Below, piece after piece: positions 8,085-15,889 of a DNA stretch of 64,000 nt. Source of the stretch: a virus. The notes under the pieces were generated by a model that saw only the letters and a program-made list of their open reading frames with translations, made no database searches and was not told the origin of the DNA. Location of the stretch: IMG/VR virus record IMGVR_UViG_3300027759_000002, positions 1 to 64,000 of that record; one strand, 5' to 3'. Every line of letters starts with the position of its first letter. Positions within the stretch are counted from its first letter, which is position 1. Position numbers and translations under genes: made by a program.

Positions 8085-8092
8085 GAAAAAAT

Positions 8093-8347
8093 ATGAAAAC
8101 TTGGTTACTTTGGTTAAAAGAAAATTATATGAAACTCGTTGGTTACATACTAATGGTTGTTGCCATTTTATTGTTTATGTTGGCAATTGTCACCAGACCT
8201 ACACCAACAGTAGATGTATTGAAAGACTTTAAAGATGGTATTCAAAACCATCTTGTATGGTCGATTAAAGGTGAATGTTTCTTTGTACGTCCACACACAG
8301 AGCAAACAGTATATTTAATTCGTGTGGCTGATTGTGATAAGAAATAA
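8093..8347 (+). CDS. small single-span membrane protein
   Basis: 84 residues with GGAAAAA upstream. One hydrophobic segment (about residues 14-34, LVGYILMVVAILLFMLAIV) then a hydrophilic domain with two Cys (in GECFFV and VADCD) that may pair in the periplasm. Unknown function; second consecutive membrane microprotein. Confidence 0.6.
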   Translation: MKTWLLWLKENYMKLVGYILMVVAILLFMLAIVTRPTPTVDVLKDFKDGIQNHLVWSIKGECFFVRPHTEQTVYLIRVADCDKK

Positions 8348-8356
8348 GGAGTCACT

Positions 8357-8665
8357 ATGAGTTTATTTGTTGAAGTCAATTCTATTGAAAAGGGTTGTCC
8401 TGTTATTATTAATTTGGACCACATTATTGAAATTGCACCATTAGCTTCTGGTGGATGTGCATTGTTTACACTTGATGGCGCAGGTATGAATTCTAAAAAC
8501 GCTATGAAAGTTTCCGATAATTATGATTTGTTCAGACAATTCGCTATGCAGACTGTAACAGTAGAAGATATTGAACGCCGTTTTCCTAAAGTTTCTGCAT
8601 CAGTTGAAACCACAAAGAAAACTAAAAAATCTGAAGACTTGGACATACCTAAATTTGGTGGTTAA
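8357..8665 (+). CDS. conserved small phage protein
   Basis: 102 residues, AAGGAGT ribosome-binding site. Starts with a beta-rich half (SLFVEVNS, PVIINLDHIIEIAP, CALFTLDGAG), then a Lys-rich linker (TTKKTKKS) and a conserved-looking LDIPKF end. I recognise the pattern as a hypothetical protein of T4-like environmental phages. Function unknown. Confidence 0.65.
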   Translation: MSLFVEVNSIEKGCPVIINLDHIIEIAPLASGGCALFTLDGAGMNSKNAMKVSDNYDLFRQFAMQTVTVEDIERRFPKVSASVETTKKTKKSEDLDIPKFGG

Positions 8666-8668
8666 ACA

Positions 8669-8896
8669 ATGAAGTTTGAAATGGTGGGTCAACACCACAA
8701 CTACTTGGGTTTTAATGACCAACAACCAGGAACAAAAGTTACCATAGAATTTGAAGCAGAACAACTGCAAGATATTCTAGAAGAATTTACTATGTTTCTG
8801 CGTGGATGTGGTTTCACAATTAACGGTACATTGGATGTGATACCAGATGAGGAATATTATGCAGCAACTATTCGCACCGACAATTCAATGGATTAA
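8669..8896 (+). CDS. small hypothetical protein
   Basis: 75 residues, acidic, alternating strands and one helix (EAEQLQDILEEFTMFLRGCGF). No motif recognised. Begins 3 nt after the previous stop and its 3' end overlaps the next gene in another frame. Confidence 0.6.
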   Translation: MKFEMVGQHHNYLGFNDQQPGTKVTIEFEAEQLQDILEEFTMFLRGCGFTINGTLDVIPDEEYYAATIRTDNSMD

Positions 8897-9146
8897 AGAT
8901 GATTGGCGCAGTAATCACATTCGTTTTGTTATTGAACTACTTGCTTGGGCTATTTCTGTTGGTTGCAGCGTCACTATGGCAGTCACAGTACCAAACCCTC
9001 CCCTCTTGGTTCTTTATCCTGTGTGGATCACTGGTTGTGCTCTCTATGCTTGGGCTGCTTATACTCGGAAATCATTTGGAATGTTGGCTAACTATATCTT
9101 GCTAACTGCAATTGATACATTTGGTTTGATTAGGATGTTAACATGA
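8859..9146 (+). CDS. conserved multi-span membrane protein
   Basis: 95 residues from the ATG at 8859, with GAGGAA 5 nt upstream; an in-frame ATG at 8847 lies before that site. Three hydrophobic segments (around IRFVIELLAWAISVG, PLLVLYPVWITGCALYAW and MLANYILLTAIDTF). The string AWAISVGCSVTMAVTVP with later YAWAAY is one I associate with a conserved T4-like phage membrane protein. A competing hydrophobic frame at 8899-9105 is its shadow. Overlaps the next gene by 4 nt. Confidence 0.65.
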   Translation: MQQLFAPTIQWIKDDWRSNHIRFVIELLAWAISVGCSVTMAVTVPNPPLLVLYPVWITGCALYAWAAYTRKSFGMLANYILLTAIDTFGLIRMLT

Positions 9147-9697
9147 ACATTTTTTACCTTCACAATGACCAAAAAGTGTGTGCAGAAATGCATAACGACA
9201 AACATTGTATCAAAATGATCCTCGAATATGCACAATTATTATCTACTGCTCATCGTATTCTTGACGGGAATGAGCGTACCGTTCTTTCATCGTCTGGTCG
9301 CAAGAAAAAAGTATGGGAATTACCTGACGGTCGCAATGATATGCTCTATACTGCTACTCATGCCAATCATCCTTCGGCCATTTGGGTGAGAAAGTCGTAT
9401 GAAAACTATGAGTGGTTGTATACTATGTTCATTGAATTAATGAAAGAATATACATATCGTTATGGTAAAAACCATGCCTGCGAAAAATTGATTGAATCAC
9501 TATACACACCACCAACACATATTCCTAAAAGCATTGGCTTCACAGAACCAACACCAGCAATGCCTAATGATGTAAAAGTGGCAGGCGATTCAATCAAGTC
9601 ATACCGCAATTACTATATAAATAATAAGACGCACCTCGCTTCATGGCGAGGAAAATTTAACTCACGACCAGTGCCAAGCTGGTTTCAAACCGCATGA
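9143..9697 (+). CDS. conserved T4-like phage protein of unknown function
   Basis: 184 residues. Signature features: a start MNIFYLHNDQKVCAEMHNDKH with a His/Asp-rich helix (KHCIKMILEYAQLL), a second block (HANHPSAIWVRKSYENYEWL) and a C-terminal YRNYYINNK with SWF near the end. I know this pattern as a common conserved protein of T4-like phages, probably an all-alpha fold with conserved His and Trp. No proven activity known to me. It sits between membrane-protein genes and the phoH-like gene. Confidence 0.75.
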   Translation: MNIFYLHNDQKVCAEMHNDKHCIKMILEYAQLLSTAHRILDGNERTVLSSSGRKKKVWELPDGRNDMLYTATHANHPSAIWVRKSYENYEWLYTMFIELMKEYTYRYGKNHACEKLIESLYTPPTHIPKSIGFTEPTPAMPNDVKVAGDSIKSYRNYYINNKTHLASWRGKFNSRPVPSWFQTA

Positions 9698-9972
9698 TTT
9701 ATACATTTTTGAATAAAAATACAAGTGAAATTGAAGAACATACAATGCGCCTTGCAGAGTATGATGAGTTTAAGTTAAATAATCCCCATTTAGAGCGATA
9801 CTTTGCACCAGACGGTTGTCCAGGTTTTGGTGATGGTATGCGTATGGACACACCAGGAACTGGTAAGGCCGACTCCACATTTGAGAAGTATGTCATCAAT
9901 CGTATGAAAGAAACCATACCTGGAAACACGATTAAGACTGGCCACAAGACTAAAATGTCGAGAGAATGGTAA
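9694..9972 (+). CDS. FmdB-like small phage protein lacking zinc cysteines (tentative)
   Basis: 92 residues. A short strand-rich start (YTFLNKNTSEIEEHTMRLAEYDEF) followed by NPHLERYF, a Gly-rich linker, and a basic helical end resembles the small FmdB/zinc-ribbon-type proteins of T4-like phages, but the paired Cys of that family are missing and only one Cys is present. Function unknown. Overlaps both neighbours by a few bases. Confidence 0.5.
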   Translation: MIYTFLNKNTSEIEEHTMRLAEYDEFKLNNPHLERYFAPDGCPGFGDGMRMDTPGTGKADSTFEKYVINRMKETIPGNTIKTGHKTKMSREW

Positions 9973-10163
9973 TGGCGCAAATACCAGCCCTATTCCTACC
10001 AAAAAAGAAAATTGAGGAGATACCTGAGGTAAAAAATTCCAGTAAGAATCGGAAGAAAAAGAAACCCGATACTACTAAAAAAGTTTCAGCAATATTTCAA
10101 AGGGGAATTGATGGTTACCAAAAAAACAACAGCCAGATACGCAGCGGAACAGTTACAGGATGA
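9966..10163 (+). CDS. small Lys-rich hypothetical protein
   Basis: 65 residues from ATG 9966 (an ATG at 9972 in the same frame is also possible). Highly basic (KNRKKKKPDTTKK in the centre), possibly nucleic-acid binding. Its last 53 bases overlap the start of the phoH-like gene in another frame, so it may be translated only weakly. No family recognised. Confidence 0.45.
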   Translation: MVMAQIPALFLPKKKIEEIPEVKNSSKNRKKKKPDTTKKVSAIFQRGIDGYQKNNSQIRSGTVTG

Positions 10164-10875
10164 TGAGAATAAGACAAGGCATCAACCAGCAGTAAACAAT
10201 TCATTGAGAATTAAACCAGACCATCTAAAGACATTTGATCCACTAACAGAAAATCAAAGATTATTCTTTGAGATGTATAAAGGCGGTGCCTACTTCATGG
10301 GACTATTTGGTAGTCCTGGGGTAGGCAAAACTTTTTTGGCACTATATAAATCATTAGAAGAAGTTTTGGATAAATCCAATTCTTTCAAACAAGTGGTAGT
10401 TGTAAGGTCACTTGTGCAATTACGTGACGTTGGTTATTTACCAGGTAATCTTGAAGAAAAACAAGAAATCTATGAATTGCCTTACAAAGAAATTGCGGCC
10501 ACATTATTTGGTCGTTCAGATGCATGGGATAGATTAAAAGAACAAAATCATGTGCGATTTATTTCTACTACTGCCATTCGTGGTATTTCTATTGATGATG
10601 CTATTATTATAGTTGATGAAAATCAGAATTTGAATTGGTCAGAAGTAAATACAATTATCACCCGTGTTGGACATAGGTCCAAAATCATATTTTCAGGTGA
10701 TTTCAAACAAACTGATTTAATTAAGAGTAACAAAGACCAAACTGCCTTCCATAGTTTCTTGGAAGTGGCACGTAAGATGCCATCATTTCAAGAAATATAC
10801 TTTACACCAGACGATATTGTTCGTTCCAGTTTAGTTAAACAATGGATTGTGGCCTGTGAAGACCTAGGTTACTAA
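10111..10875 (+). CDS. phoH: PhoH-like ATPase
   Basis: 254 residues from ATG 10111, with AGGGGA just upstream. Contains Walker A GSPGVGKT (about 67-74), the PhoH block VVVRSLVQLRDVGYLPG, and Walker B IIIVDENQN in place of the usual DEAQN, followed by a sensor SGDFKQTD. Length and motif order match the phage PhoH family (about 240-260 residues), widespread in marine and freshwater phages. In bacteria PhoH is linked to the phosphate-starvation regulon; its role in phages is unsettled (RNA metabolism has been suggested for the family). Last gene before the cassette that starts at 10910. Confidence 0.92.
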   Translation: MVTKKTTARYAAEQLQDDENKTRHQPAVNNSLRIKPDHLKTFDPLTENQRLFFEMYKGGAYFMGLFGSPGVGKTFLALYKSLEEVLDKSNSFKQVVVVRSLVQLRDVGYLPGNLEEKQEIYELPYKEIAATLFGRSDAWDRLKEQNHVRFISTTAIRGISIDDAIIIVDENQNLNWSEVNTIITRVGHRSKIIFSGDFKQTDLIKSNKDQTAFHSFLEVARKMPSFQEIYFTPDDIVRSSLVKQWIVACEDLGY

Positions 10876-10883
10876 GATAAATA
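10876..10883 (+). promoter_or_regulatory. T4-late-like promoter octamer GATAAATA
   Basis: GATAAATA immediately after the phoH-like stop codon and 26 nt before the radical SAM start codon. T4 late promoters consist essentially of TATAAATA around -10 with no -35 box. A start about 6 nt downstream would leave a roughly 20-nt leader containing the GAGGAAA ribosome-binding site. It would place the whole cassette up to 18860 under late control. Confidence 0.55.
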
Positions 10884-10909
10884 CTATTCCAATAATAAGA
10901 GGAAATAAA

Positions 10910-12361
10910 ATGATTTTTGAAATTGAAGCCACACGATTTGAAGATGGTGATAAAAGAGTTTTTCACTATGACAATATGGCTAATGTGTTGAAAGATTCTG
11001 ATGGTAATGTGTTTGAATATCCGGCAGACCAAATGCCACAACATTCTTTGAAACCTTACAAACCATTTGACAAGAATCGTCCACTAAAAAAATCAAAATT
11101 AATCAGCCATTTGAAGATTCAGATGGGGTTGAGTTGTAACTATTCTTGTGATTATTGTTCACAGAAGTTTGTTGAACGCCAACCAGAAACCTCTAAAAAA
11201 GATATTGATGTTTTTATGGAGAAATTAGATAATCTTCATTTTGATGAAGATGTTGGTTTAAGAGTTGAATTTTGGGGTGGTGAACCACTTGTTTATTGGA
11301 AAACAATGAAGCCATTGGCTGAGGCCATTGCAGAAAAATTTGACAGTTGGAAAACTAAACCTATTTTTAGTATCATTACAAATGGTTCTATTTTAACAGA
11401 TGAAATCATTGACTGGTTAATGATGATGGATTTTGGTGTGTCAATCTCACATGACGGTCCAGGTCAATTTGTACGTGGTCCTGATCCTTTTGATGATCCA
11501 GAACAAAAAGAACGTATACTTGGATTCTATCGCATGATGACAAGACTAGGTAAAAGTTTCAGTTTCAATGCAATGTTGAATGCTAAGAACCAAAGTAGAA
11601 AAGAAATCTATGATTGGTTTGTAAATCTCACAGGAGATGAAAATGTTATTATTGGTGAAGGTTCAATGGTTGATGCCTATGATGAAGAAGGTATTTCGTA
11701 TTCACTAATCACAAAACAAGAACATTTTGATTTTAGACAGAAGGCCTTTGGTGAGTTATATGCTTCTGATGGTAAAATTGGTTTCTTGCCTCAGCTGGGT
11801 AAAATTGATGATTTAATGGCCTCAATTTTGAGTCATAGAGAATCTAAATATTTGGGTCAAAAATGTGGTATGGACGATGAACATACAATTTCAGTTGACC
11901 TACGTGGTAATGTGATGACCTGTCAGAACGTAAGTTCTTTGGAAATCTCAAAGAATGGTGAATCGCACCATGGTGGTACATTGGATAATTATTCAAATGT
12001 TGAATTAAAATCTGTCACACATTGGTCAAATCGTAAAGAGTGTCCAGAATGTCCAGTGTTACATATATGTAAAGGTGCATGTATGTTCTTGGATGAAAAA
12101 TATTGGGATATCTCATGTGCAAATGCATATTCAGATAATGTGGCCTTGTTCGCAGCTGCTTTCACTGTAATGACAAATGGTTATATACCAACTTTGATTA
12201 AGAGTGATACTTTACCATTAGATAGACAAGACATTTTTGGTACGATTTTTGAACATAATGAAGAAAATAAGAAAAAAATCATACCAATCAAGGTAGTTAA
12301 AGAGATTATTGGAACTGTTGATGATGTTGCGGTATATGGCAAATCTCGTTTGGAAACCTAA
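10910..12361 (+). CDS. radical SAM/SPASM maturase
   Basis: 483 residues. The radical SAM cluster motif is Cys76-x3-Cys80-x2-Cys83, followed by GGEP near residue 124 (SAM binding). The C-terminus has a complete SPASM pattern: C-x13-G-x4-C (CGMDD...GNVMTC), then C-x2-C-x5-C-x3-C (CPECPVLHICKGAC), then a final Cys in DISCAN, seven Cys that would bind two auxiliary Fe-S clusters. SPASM enzymes (anaerobic sulfatase maturases, sactipeptide and other RiPP maturases) modify residues in peptides or proteins. The substrate is inferred to be the Asn-Cys-rich protein 34 nt downstream. Preceded by a late-type promoter and a good ribosome-binding site. Confidence 0.92.
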   Translation: MIFEIEATRFEDGDKRVFHYDNMANVLKDSDGNVFEYPADQMPQHSLKPYKPFDKNRPLKKSKLISHLKIQMGLSCNYSCDYCSQKFVERQPETSKKDIDVFMEKLDNLHFDEDVGLRVEFWGGEPLVYWKTMKPLAEAIAEKFDSWKTKPIFSIITNGSILTDEIIDWLMMMDFGVSISHDGPGQFVRGPDPFDDPEQKERILGFYRMMTRLGKSFSFNAMLNAKNQSRKEIYDWFVNLTGDENVIIGEGSMVDAYDEEGISYSLITKQEHFDFRQKAFGELYASDGKIGFLPQLGKIDDLMASILSHRESKYLGQKCGMDDEHTISVDLRGNVMTCQNVSSLEISKNGESHHGGTLDNYSNVELKSVTHWSNRKECPECPVLHICKGACMFLDEKYWDISCANAYSDNVALFAAAFTVMTNGYIPTLIKSDTLPLDRQDIFGTIFEHNEENKKKIIPIKVVKEIIGTVDDVAVYGKSRLET

Positions 12362-12395
12362 ATAATAATAATAACATTTTAAAGATAGAGAAAAA

Positions 12396-13304
12396 ATGGC
12401 AACACCAGATTTCAACAGTTCAATTGCAATTTCTCAAATTAATACTGAGGTTGGTAGAGCTGCAACTACGGCAAGTACAGATTTAAACTTTTTAAATAGC
12501 TATTTGAAACCTGCTGGCAGTCCACCGAGGCAGTTAAATCCACAGAGTATGAACGTATATCGTGGTGGTTTAACTTATTACCAAAAAAACAATGCCGGCA
12601 ATTGTAACAACGCTGCTAATGTAACACAGAATTGCAATTGTGGTAATATTCAATGTACTGCAACAAACAACTGTGTTGCAATTAACTGTGCTAATTGTGA
12701 TACACAAAAATGGTTACAAAGCGGAAATTGCCAAGCGGCAACCACACCAGTATACAACTGCACGAACAACCAAAATTGTTTCACCTATAATTGTAATTGT
12801 TCTAAAATTATTTGTACCAAGTTGTTTGATTTGGGATTGATGAAGAAAAACATTTTTGTGGCTGACCAAGCATTTGGTGAACAATTAAAGAAAACACATC
12901 CGGATATATACAATGGTTATCGTGCATGGGCAGAGATTGTTGTTGATTGGATGGACGGTAAAGGACCTAAGATGATGCCTTGGATGTCCGATGAAGATTT
13001 TAGTGTTGCTGCGAAAAAGTGGTCTATCACATGGGCACATGATATTGCAACACCTTGGGCTGAAGAAATGGCCTATATGATGGGTGAAAAAGAAACTGGT
13101 AGTTTAACTGGTAAAATGATGTTTGCATTTGGTACACCAATCTGTAAAGTTATTGGTGTGTGGCAACGTTGGTTTGGACCAAGTAAGAAAGAACCTGGTT
13201 TTATTAAAGGTGCAGGCCTTGTTGTAATTTTTGTTATGTTCAAATTGGTTGCTGAACTTGGTAGATTTATTGAAAAGTTTATTCCAAAGAAAAAGGTGGC
13301 ATAA
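12396..13304 (+). CDS. Asn-Cys-rich protein with C-terminal hydrophobic segment; candidate substrate
   Basis: 302 residues in three parts. (1) N-terminus 1-66 with a SIAISQINTEVGR motif of the kind I associate with phage virion proteins, then a YRGGLTYYQK segment. (2) Residues 70-140 carry 13 Cys, 11 of them preceded by Asn (NC, NCNC repeats), rich in Asn, Gln and Thr. (3) A conserved-looking globular part rich in Trp (WAEIVVDWMDG, MPWMSDEDF, WQRWFGP) and a hydrophobic helix near 272-290 before a basic end. There is no signal peptide. I infer a late, virion- or membrane-associated protein whose Cys-rich part is modified by the radical SAM/SPASM enzyme upstream. The function is unknown. Confidence 0.85.
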   Translation: MATPDFNSSIAISQINTEVGRAATTASTDLNFLNSYLKPAGSPPRQLNPQSMNVYRGGLTYYQKNNAGNCNNAANVTQNCNCGNIQCTATNNCVAINCANCDTQKWLQSGNCQAATTPVYNCTNNQNCFTYNCNCSKIICTKLFDLGLMKKNIFVADQAFGEQLKKTHPDIYNGYRAWAEIVVDWMDGKGPKMMPWMSDEDFSVAAKKWSITWAHDIATPWAEEMAYMMGEKETGSLTGKMMFAFGTPICKVIGVWQRWFGPSKKEPGFIKGAGLVVIFVMFKLVAELGRFIEKFIPKKKVA

Positions 13305-13600
13305 TGGCGACATATTCTTCAAGAAGACCAGTTTTAATAACTGGTGATAGTGGTGATAATAAATATTTGGGTGAACACCTAACACATTTCTTCAACACAA
13401 TTAGTTATAATATTGTAAATTCATTTTCACAAGAAGACAAAGAACGTTTCTTTAAGATGGTAACAGACCATGAAGGTATGATTACTAAATTATACGGAGA
13501 GTGTGTATTGAATTCTGTAATATTTTTACCAGCAGCGATAAAAAAAGGTACAAAAGATAAATTGGTGGACGAATATAAAATATGGTTGGATAATCAATGA
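13304..13600 (+). CDS. small hypothetical protein of the cassette
   Basis: 98 residues. Start overlaps the stop of the Asn-Cys-rich gene by one base (TAATG), so translation is probably coupled. Predicted mostly helical after a short N-terminal strand; contains SYNIVNSFSQEDKERFFKM. No family recognised. Its conserved coupling makes it a candidate partner or chaperone of the upstream protein. Confidence 0.65.
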   Translation: MATYSSRRPVLITGDSGDNKYLGEHLTHFFNTISYNIVNSFSQEDKERFFKMVTDHEGMITKLYGECVLNSVIFLPAAIKKGTKDKLVDEYKIWLDNQ

Positions 13601-13983
13601 AAAACACATTTACTACTTTAGAAACATTAAGAACATCTGATGGAAAGGTAATTATTTTTAGGGGTGAACAACTAGGTAACTTCTTCAAAAAAACATACGA
13701 AGAAAATTTTGCAAATATGACACCAGAAGAAAAGCAAGAAGCATTTCAGGTCGAACAAGAATATGGTGATTTATTGATGAAAATGTGGAAAGAACCATTA
13801 CATAATTTATTGAATCCAGTCACAGGTGCTGGCTGGATTTTACAAGACGAAGAAAGAAATCCAAAAGAAGAATATGAATATGCTTTGTCTATACCAAAAG
13901 ATGAAGATGTGACTGAAGAAGAACACAATTTAAAAATTGAAAGATTAAGATTTTATAAAGAATTGTACGAAAAACAAATTTAA
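13597..13983 (+). CDS. hypothetical protein of the cassette
   Basis: 128 residues, acidic, mostly helical, with many Glu and Lys (EEKQEAFQVEQEYGDLLMKMW). Overlaps the previous gene by 4 nt (ATGA). No motif recognised. It precedes the first of four dioxygenase-type genes. Confidence 0.65.
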   Translation: MKNTFTTLETLRTSDGKVIIFRGEQLGNFFKKTYEENFANMTPEEKQEAFQVEQEYGDLLMKMWKEPLHNLLNPVTGAGWILQDEERNPKEEYEYALSIPKDEDVTEEEHNLKIERLRFYKELYEKQI

Positions 13984-13989
13984 TTCGTT

Positions 13990-14694
13990 ATGACAAATAT
14001 TATGACAAAAAATGATAGAGACCAGTATCACTGGTATCAAAATGCACAAAATATGTTTTGGCAAAGTCCAATTTGGGAAGTGCAAACTCGTTTCGATGAA
14101 CATTTCAATGAAGTTTTATTAGATGAAATTTATGGTATCGGCAAAGATATCGTATTGGGTAAAGACAAAGACCCAAACAACAGTATATGGGACTACAGCA
14201 GACCCAATTTAGATATACTGAAACAAGAAATTGTAGACATAGTAACCAAGAAGATTGTACAGAATATTCCCCAATTAAGAATGTTAAACATTCGTGGTTG
14301 TGAACACTTCATGGGTTGGGTCAATGTACGTGAACCAGGGGAACGTTTGGAAGTTCATGGACACACCGAATCTGCTATCGCAGCAACGTATTACATAAAG
14401 GCTAAAGAAGGTTGTGGTGACCTTGTGGCGTTTGATTCTGCACAAGCAATTGATTGGTTAAATAATACTCTAAGTAACACACCAAAATTGCGAGAACGTA
14501 GGTTTAAACCAGTTGAAGGTAGATTGATATTTTTTCCATCATATGTTTTGCATGGCGTTGATAAAAATAAATCCGATGATTTACGCATTTCATTGTCAAC
14601 CGACCTAAGAAAAGTTGTAGACAAAAATGCACAGAATACGGTAATTTTAAAATCGTGGGCTGGCCGCATGGCAAAAATTAGAGAATGGAAATAA
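13990..14694 (+). CDS. 2-oxoglutarate/Fe(II) dioxygenase-like protein
   Basis: 234 residues. The second half has the jelly-roll pattern of phage 2OG-Fe(II) oxygenases: VHGHTESAIAATYYIKA with His123/His125, GCGDLVAFD, FFPSYVLHGVDKN with the distal His188, and DDLRISLSTDL with Arg199 as likely 2-oxoglutarate anchor. This resembles the family in which a HxHxxS strand precedes YY. The first metal ligand pair is less standard than HxD. Expected to hydroxylate an amino-acid side chain or other small target; the substrate is unknown. Start at 13990 or at 14002. Confidence 0.8.
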   Translation: MTNIMTKNDRDQYHWYQNAQNMFWQSPIWEVQTRFDEHFNEVLLDEIYGIGKDIVLGKDKDPNNSIWDYSRPNLDILKQEIVDIVTKKIVQNIPQLRMLNIRGCEHFMGWVNVREPGERLEVHGHTESAIAATYYIKAKEGCGDLVAFDSAQAIDWLNNTLSNTPKLRERRFKPVEGRLIFFPSYVLHGVDKNKSDDLRISLSTDLRKVVDKNAQNTVILKSWAGRMAKIREWK

Positions 14695-15224
14695 TGTTTA
14701 CAAAACTGGAAACAAATTTTGAAAAACCATTATTTGCAGTTACCGACCCACTAAAAAATTTCAAACACGAAGGTAAAGGTATCGACTATAAAAAGATATG
14801 GTCACCTGAGGCTGACAAAATATATGGTGTGATACCAAAAAGGTACTGGCAGGATTTTCACTTGACAGTAATGACGATTGACTGTATAATCCCACCACAT
14901 ACGGATACGGAAATTATTACTTCAATTAACTTTTACCTACAAACAGAAGATTGTACAACTACATTCTATACACCAAAGGTTGGTAATCCACGAACATTGC
15001 AGGTGGATAATCAAACCAATGGACATATATATTTTGAAGAAGATTTAATTGAAGTTGGTAGTTTTGTTGCTAAAGATTATGAGATTTGGTTACTTGATGT
15101 GAGTCAAATACATGGCGTCAAAGGTGAATTTAATTTACGTAAAGCCATTACCTTAGGAACTTTTGTTCATAAGTATGAGACTGTACTAGAAATGTTAAAG
15201 GAAACCAATAATGTCGTTTGTTAA
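14694..15224 (+). CDS. 2-oxoglutarate/Fe(II) hydroxylase-like protein, paralogue A
   Basis: 176 residues from ATG 14694 (TAATG overlap with the previous stop); an ATG 9 nt earlier is in frame, but the later start aligns with the paralogue that follows. Metal ligands fit HxD...H: His69-Thr-Asp71 (PPHTDTEIITSINFY) and distal His140, followed by an Arg (NLRKAITL). Shares with the next gene the order ERYW/KRYW-DFxxTxM, PHxDxxxITxINFY, GSFxA and LDV, showing a tandem duplication. The two genes overlap by 14 nt. Confidence 0.78.
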   Translation: MFTKLETNFEKPLFAVTDPLKNFKHEGKGIDYKKIWSPEADKIYGVIPKRYWQDFHLTVMTIDCIIPPHTDTEIITSINFYLQTEDCTTTFYTPKVGNPRTLQVDNQTNGHIYFEEDLIEVGSFVAKDYEIWLLDVSQIHGVKGEFNLRKAITLGTFVHKYETVLEMLKETNNVVC

Positions 15225-15879
15225 ATTAAAACACACATATGAATATATGCCTCATACAATCATATCGCAAGGTAAGGCAGATTCTTTTGCTGGTAAATAT
15301 GGATTAGGCGTCAGACATAATACAATTTGGACACCAGAAAAAGAAAAAGAAGTTTTGTATAAAGTTATACCAGAAAGATATTGGAAAGATTTTCAAGTAA
15401 CCAGAATGTCTATTAATAGTTTATTGTTGCCACACGTTGACAACGATTTTATAACAACAATTAATTTTTATTATGATCCACAAAATTACAGAACAATTTT
15501 TTTCAAACCAAAACCTGGAGCAAATTCTTGGAAAACAGAAGAAGATAGACATGATGATGCTGGTTTAAATATGAAAGATGAAAATGTTGATGTTGAGGAA
15601 CTAAAAACCAGAGTTAAAGAATTTGTAGCAGAGAAACAAAATATGTTGACATGTGAAGAAATAACATATGTTGATGCTGTATATACTTTTGATGATGTAT
15701 ATGAAATTGGATCTTTTATTGCTCAACCTAGTGAAGCATATATGTTAGATGTGAGAATACCACATAATGTTGAACCATTAGGCGGCGAAGCAAAACTTAG
15801 AAAGGCATTTTCATTGAGAAGTAAAATATATGATTATGGCCAAGTATATGAGATGTTGCAAGAAACTGGAAATTTATAA
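15211..15879 (+). CDS. 2-oxoglutarate/Fe(II) hydroxylase-like protein, paralogue B
   Basis: 222 residues. Metal ligands HxD...H: His75-Val-Asp77 (PHVDNDFITTINFYY) and distal His185 (RIPHNVEP), with KLRKAFSLRS after it. About 45 residues longer than paralogue A because of a charged insertion between the ligand pairs (roughly 110-165, rich in Asp and Glu). Retention of all ligands in both copies suggests both are active on different sites or substrates. Noticeably AT-rich, like its neighbours. Confidence 0.78.
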   Translation: MSFVKLKHTYEYMPHTIISQGKADSFAGKYGLGVRHNTIWTPEKEKEVLYKVIPERYWKDFQVTRMSINSLLLPHVDNDFITTINFYYDPQNYRTIFFKPKPGANSWKTEEDRHDDAGLNMKDENVDVEELKTRVKEFVAEKQNMLTCEEITYVDAVYTFDDVYEIGSFIAQPSEAYMLDVRIPHNVEPLGGEAKLRKAFSLRSKIYDYGQVYEMLQETGNL

Positions 15880-15889
15880 AGGATAAGAA

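Noticed and set aside
8899-9105. Alternative hydrophobic frame overlapping the membrane protein at 8859-9146
   Set aside because: The 8859 frame has the better ribosome-binding site and a sequence pattern I associate with T4-like phages; the other is an out-of-frame echo of U-rich codons.
9616-9623. TATAAATA inside a coding sequence
   Set aside because: It encodes part of YYINN in a conserved protein, so the match is explained by coding and not counted as a late promoter.
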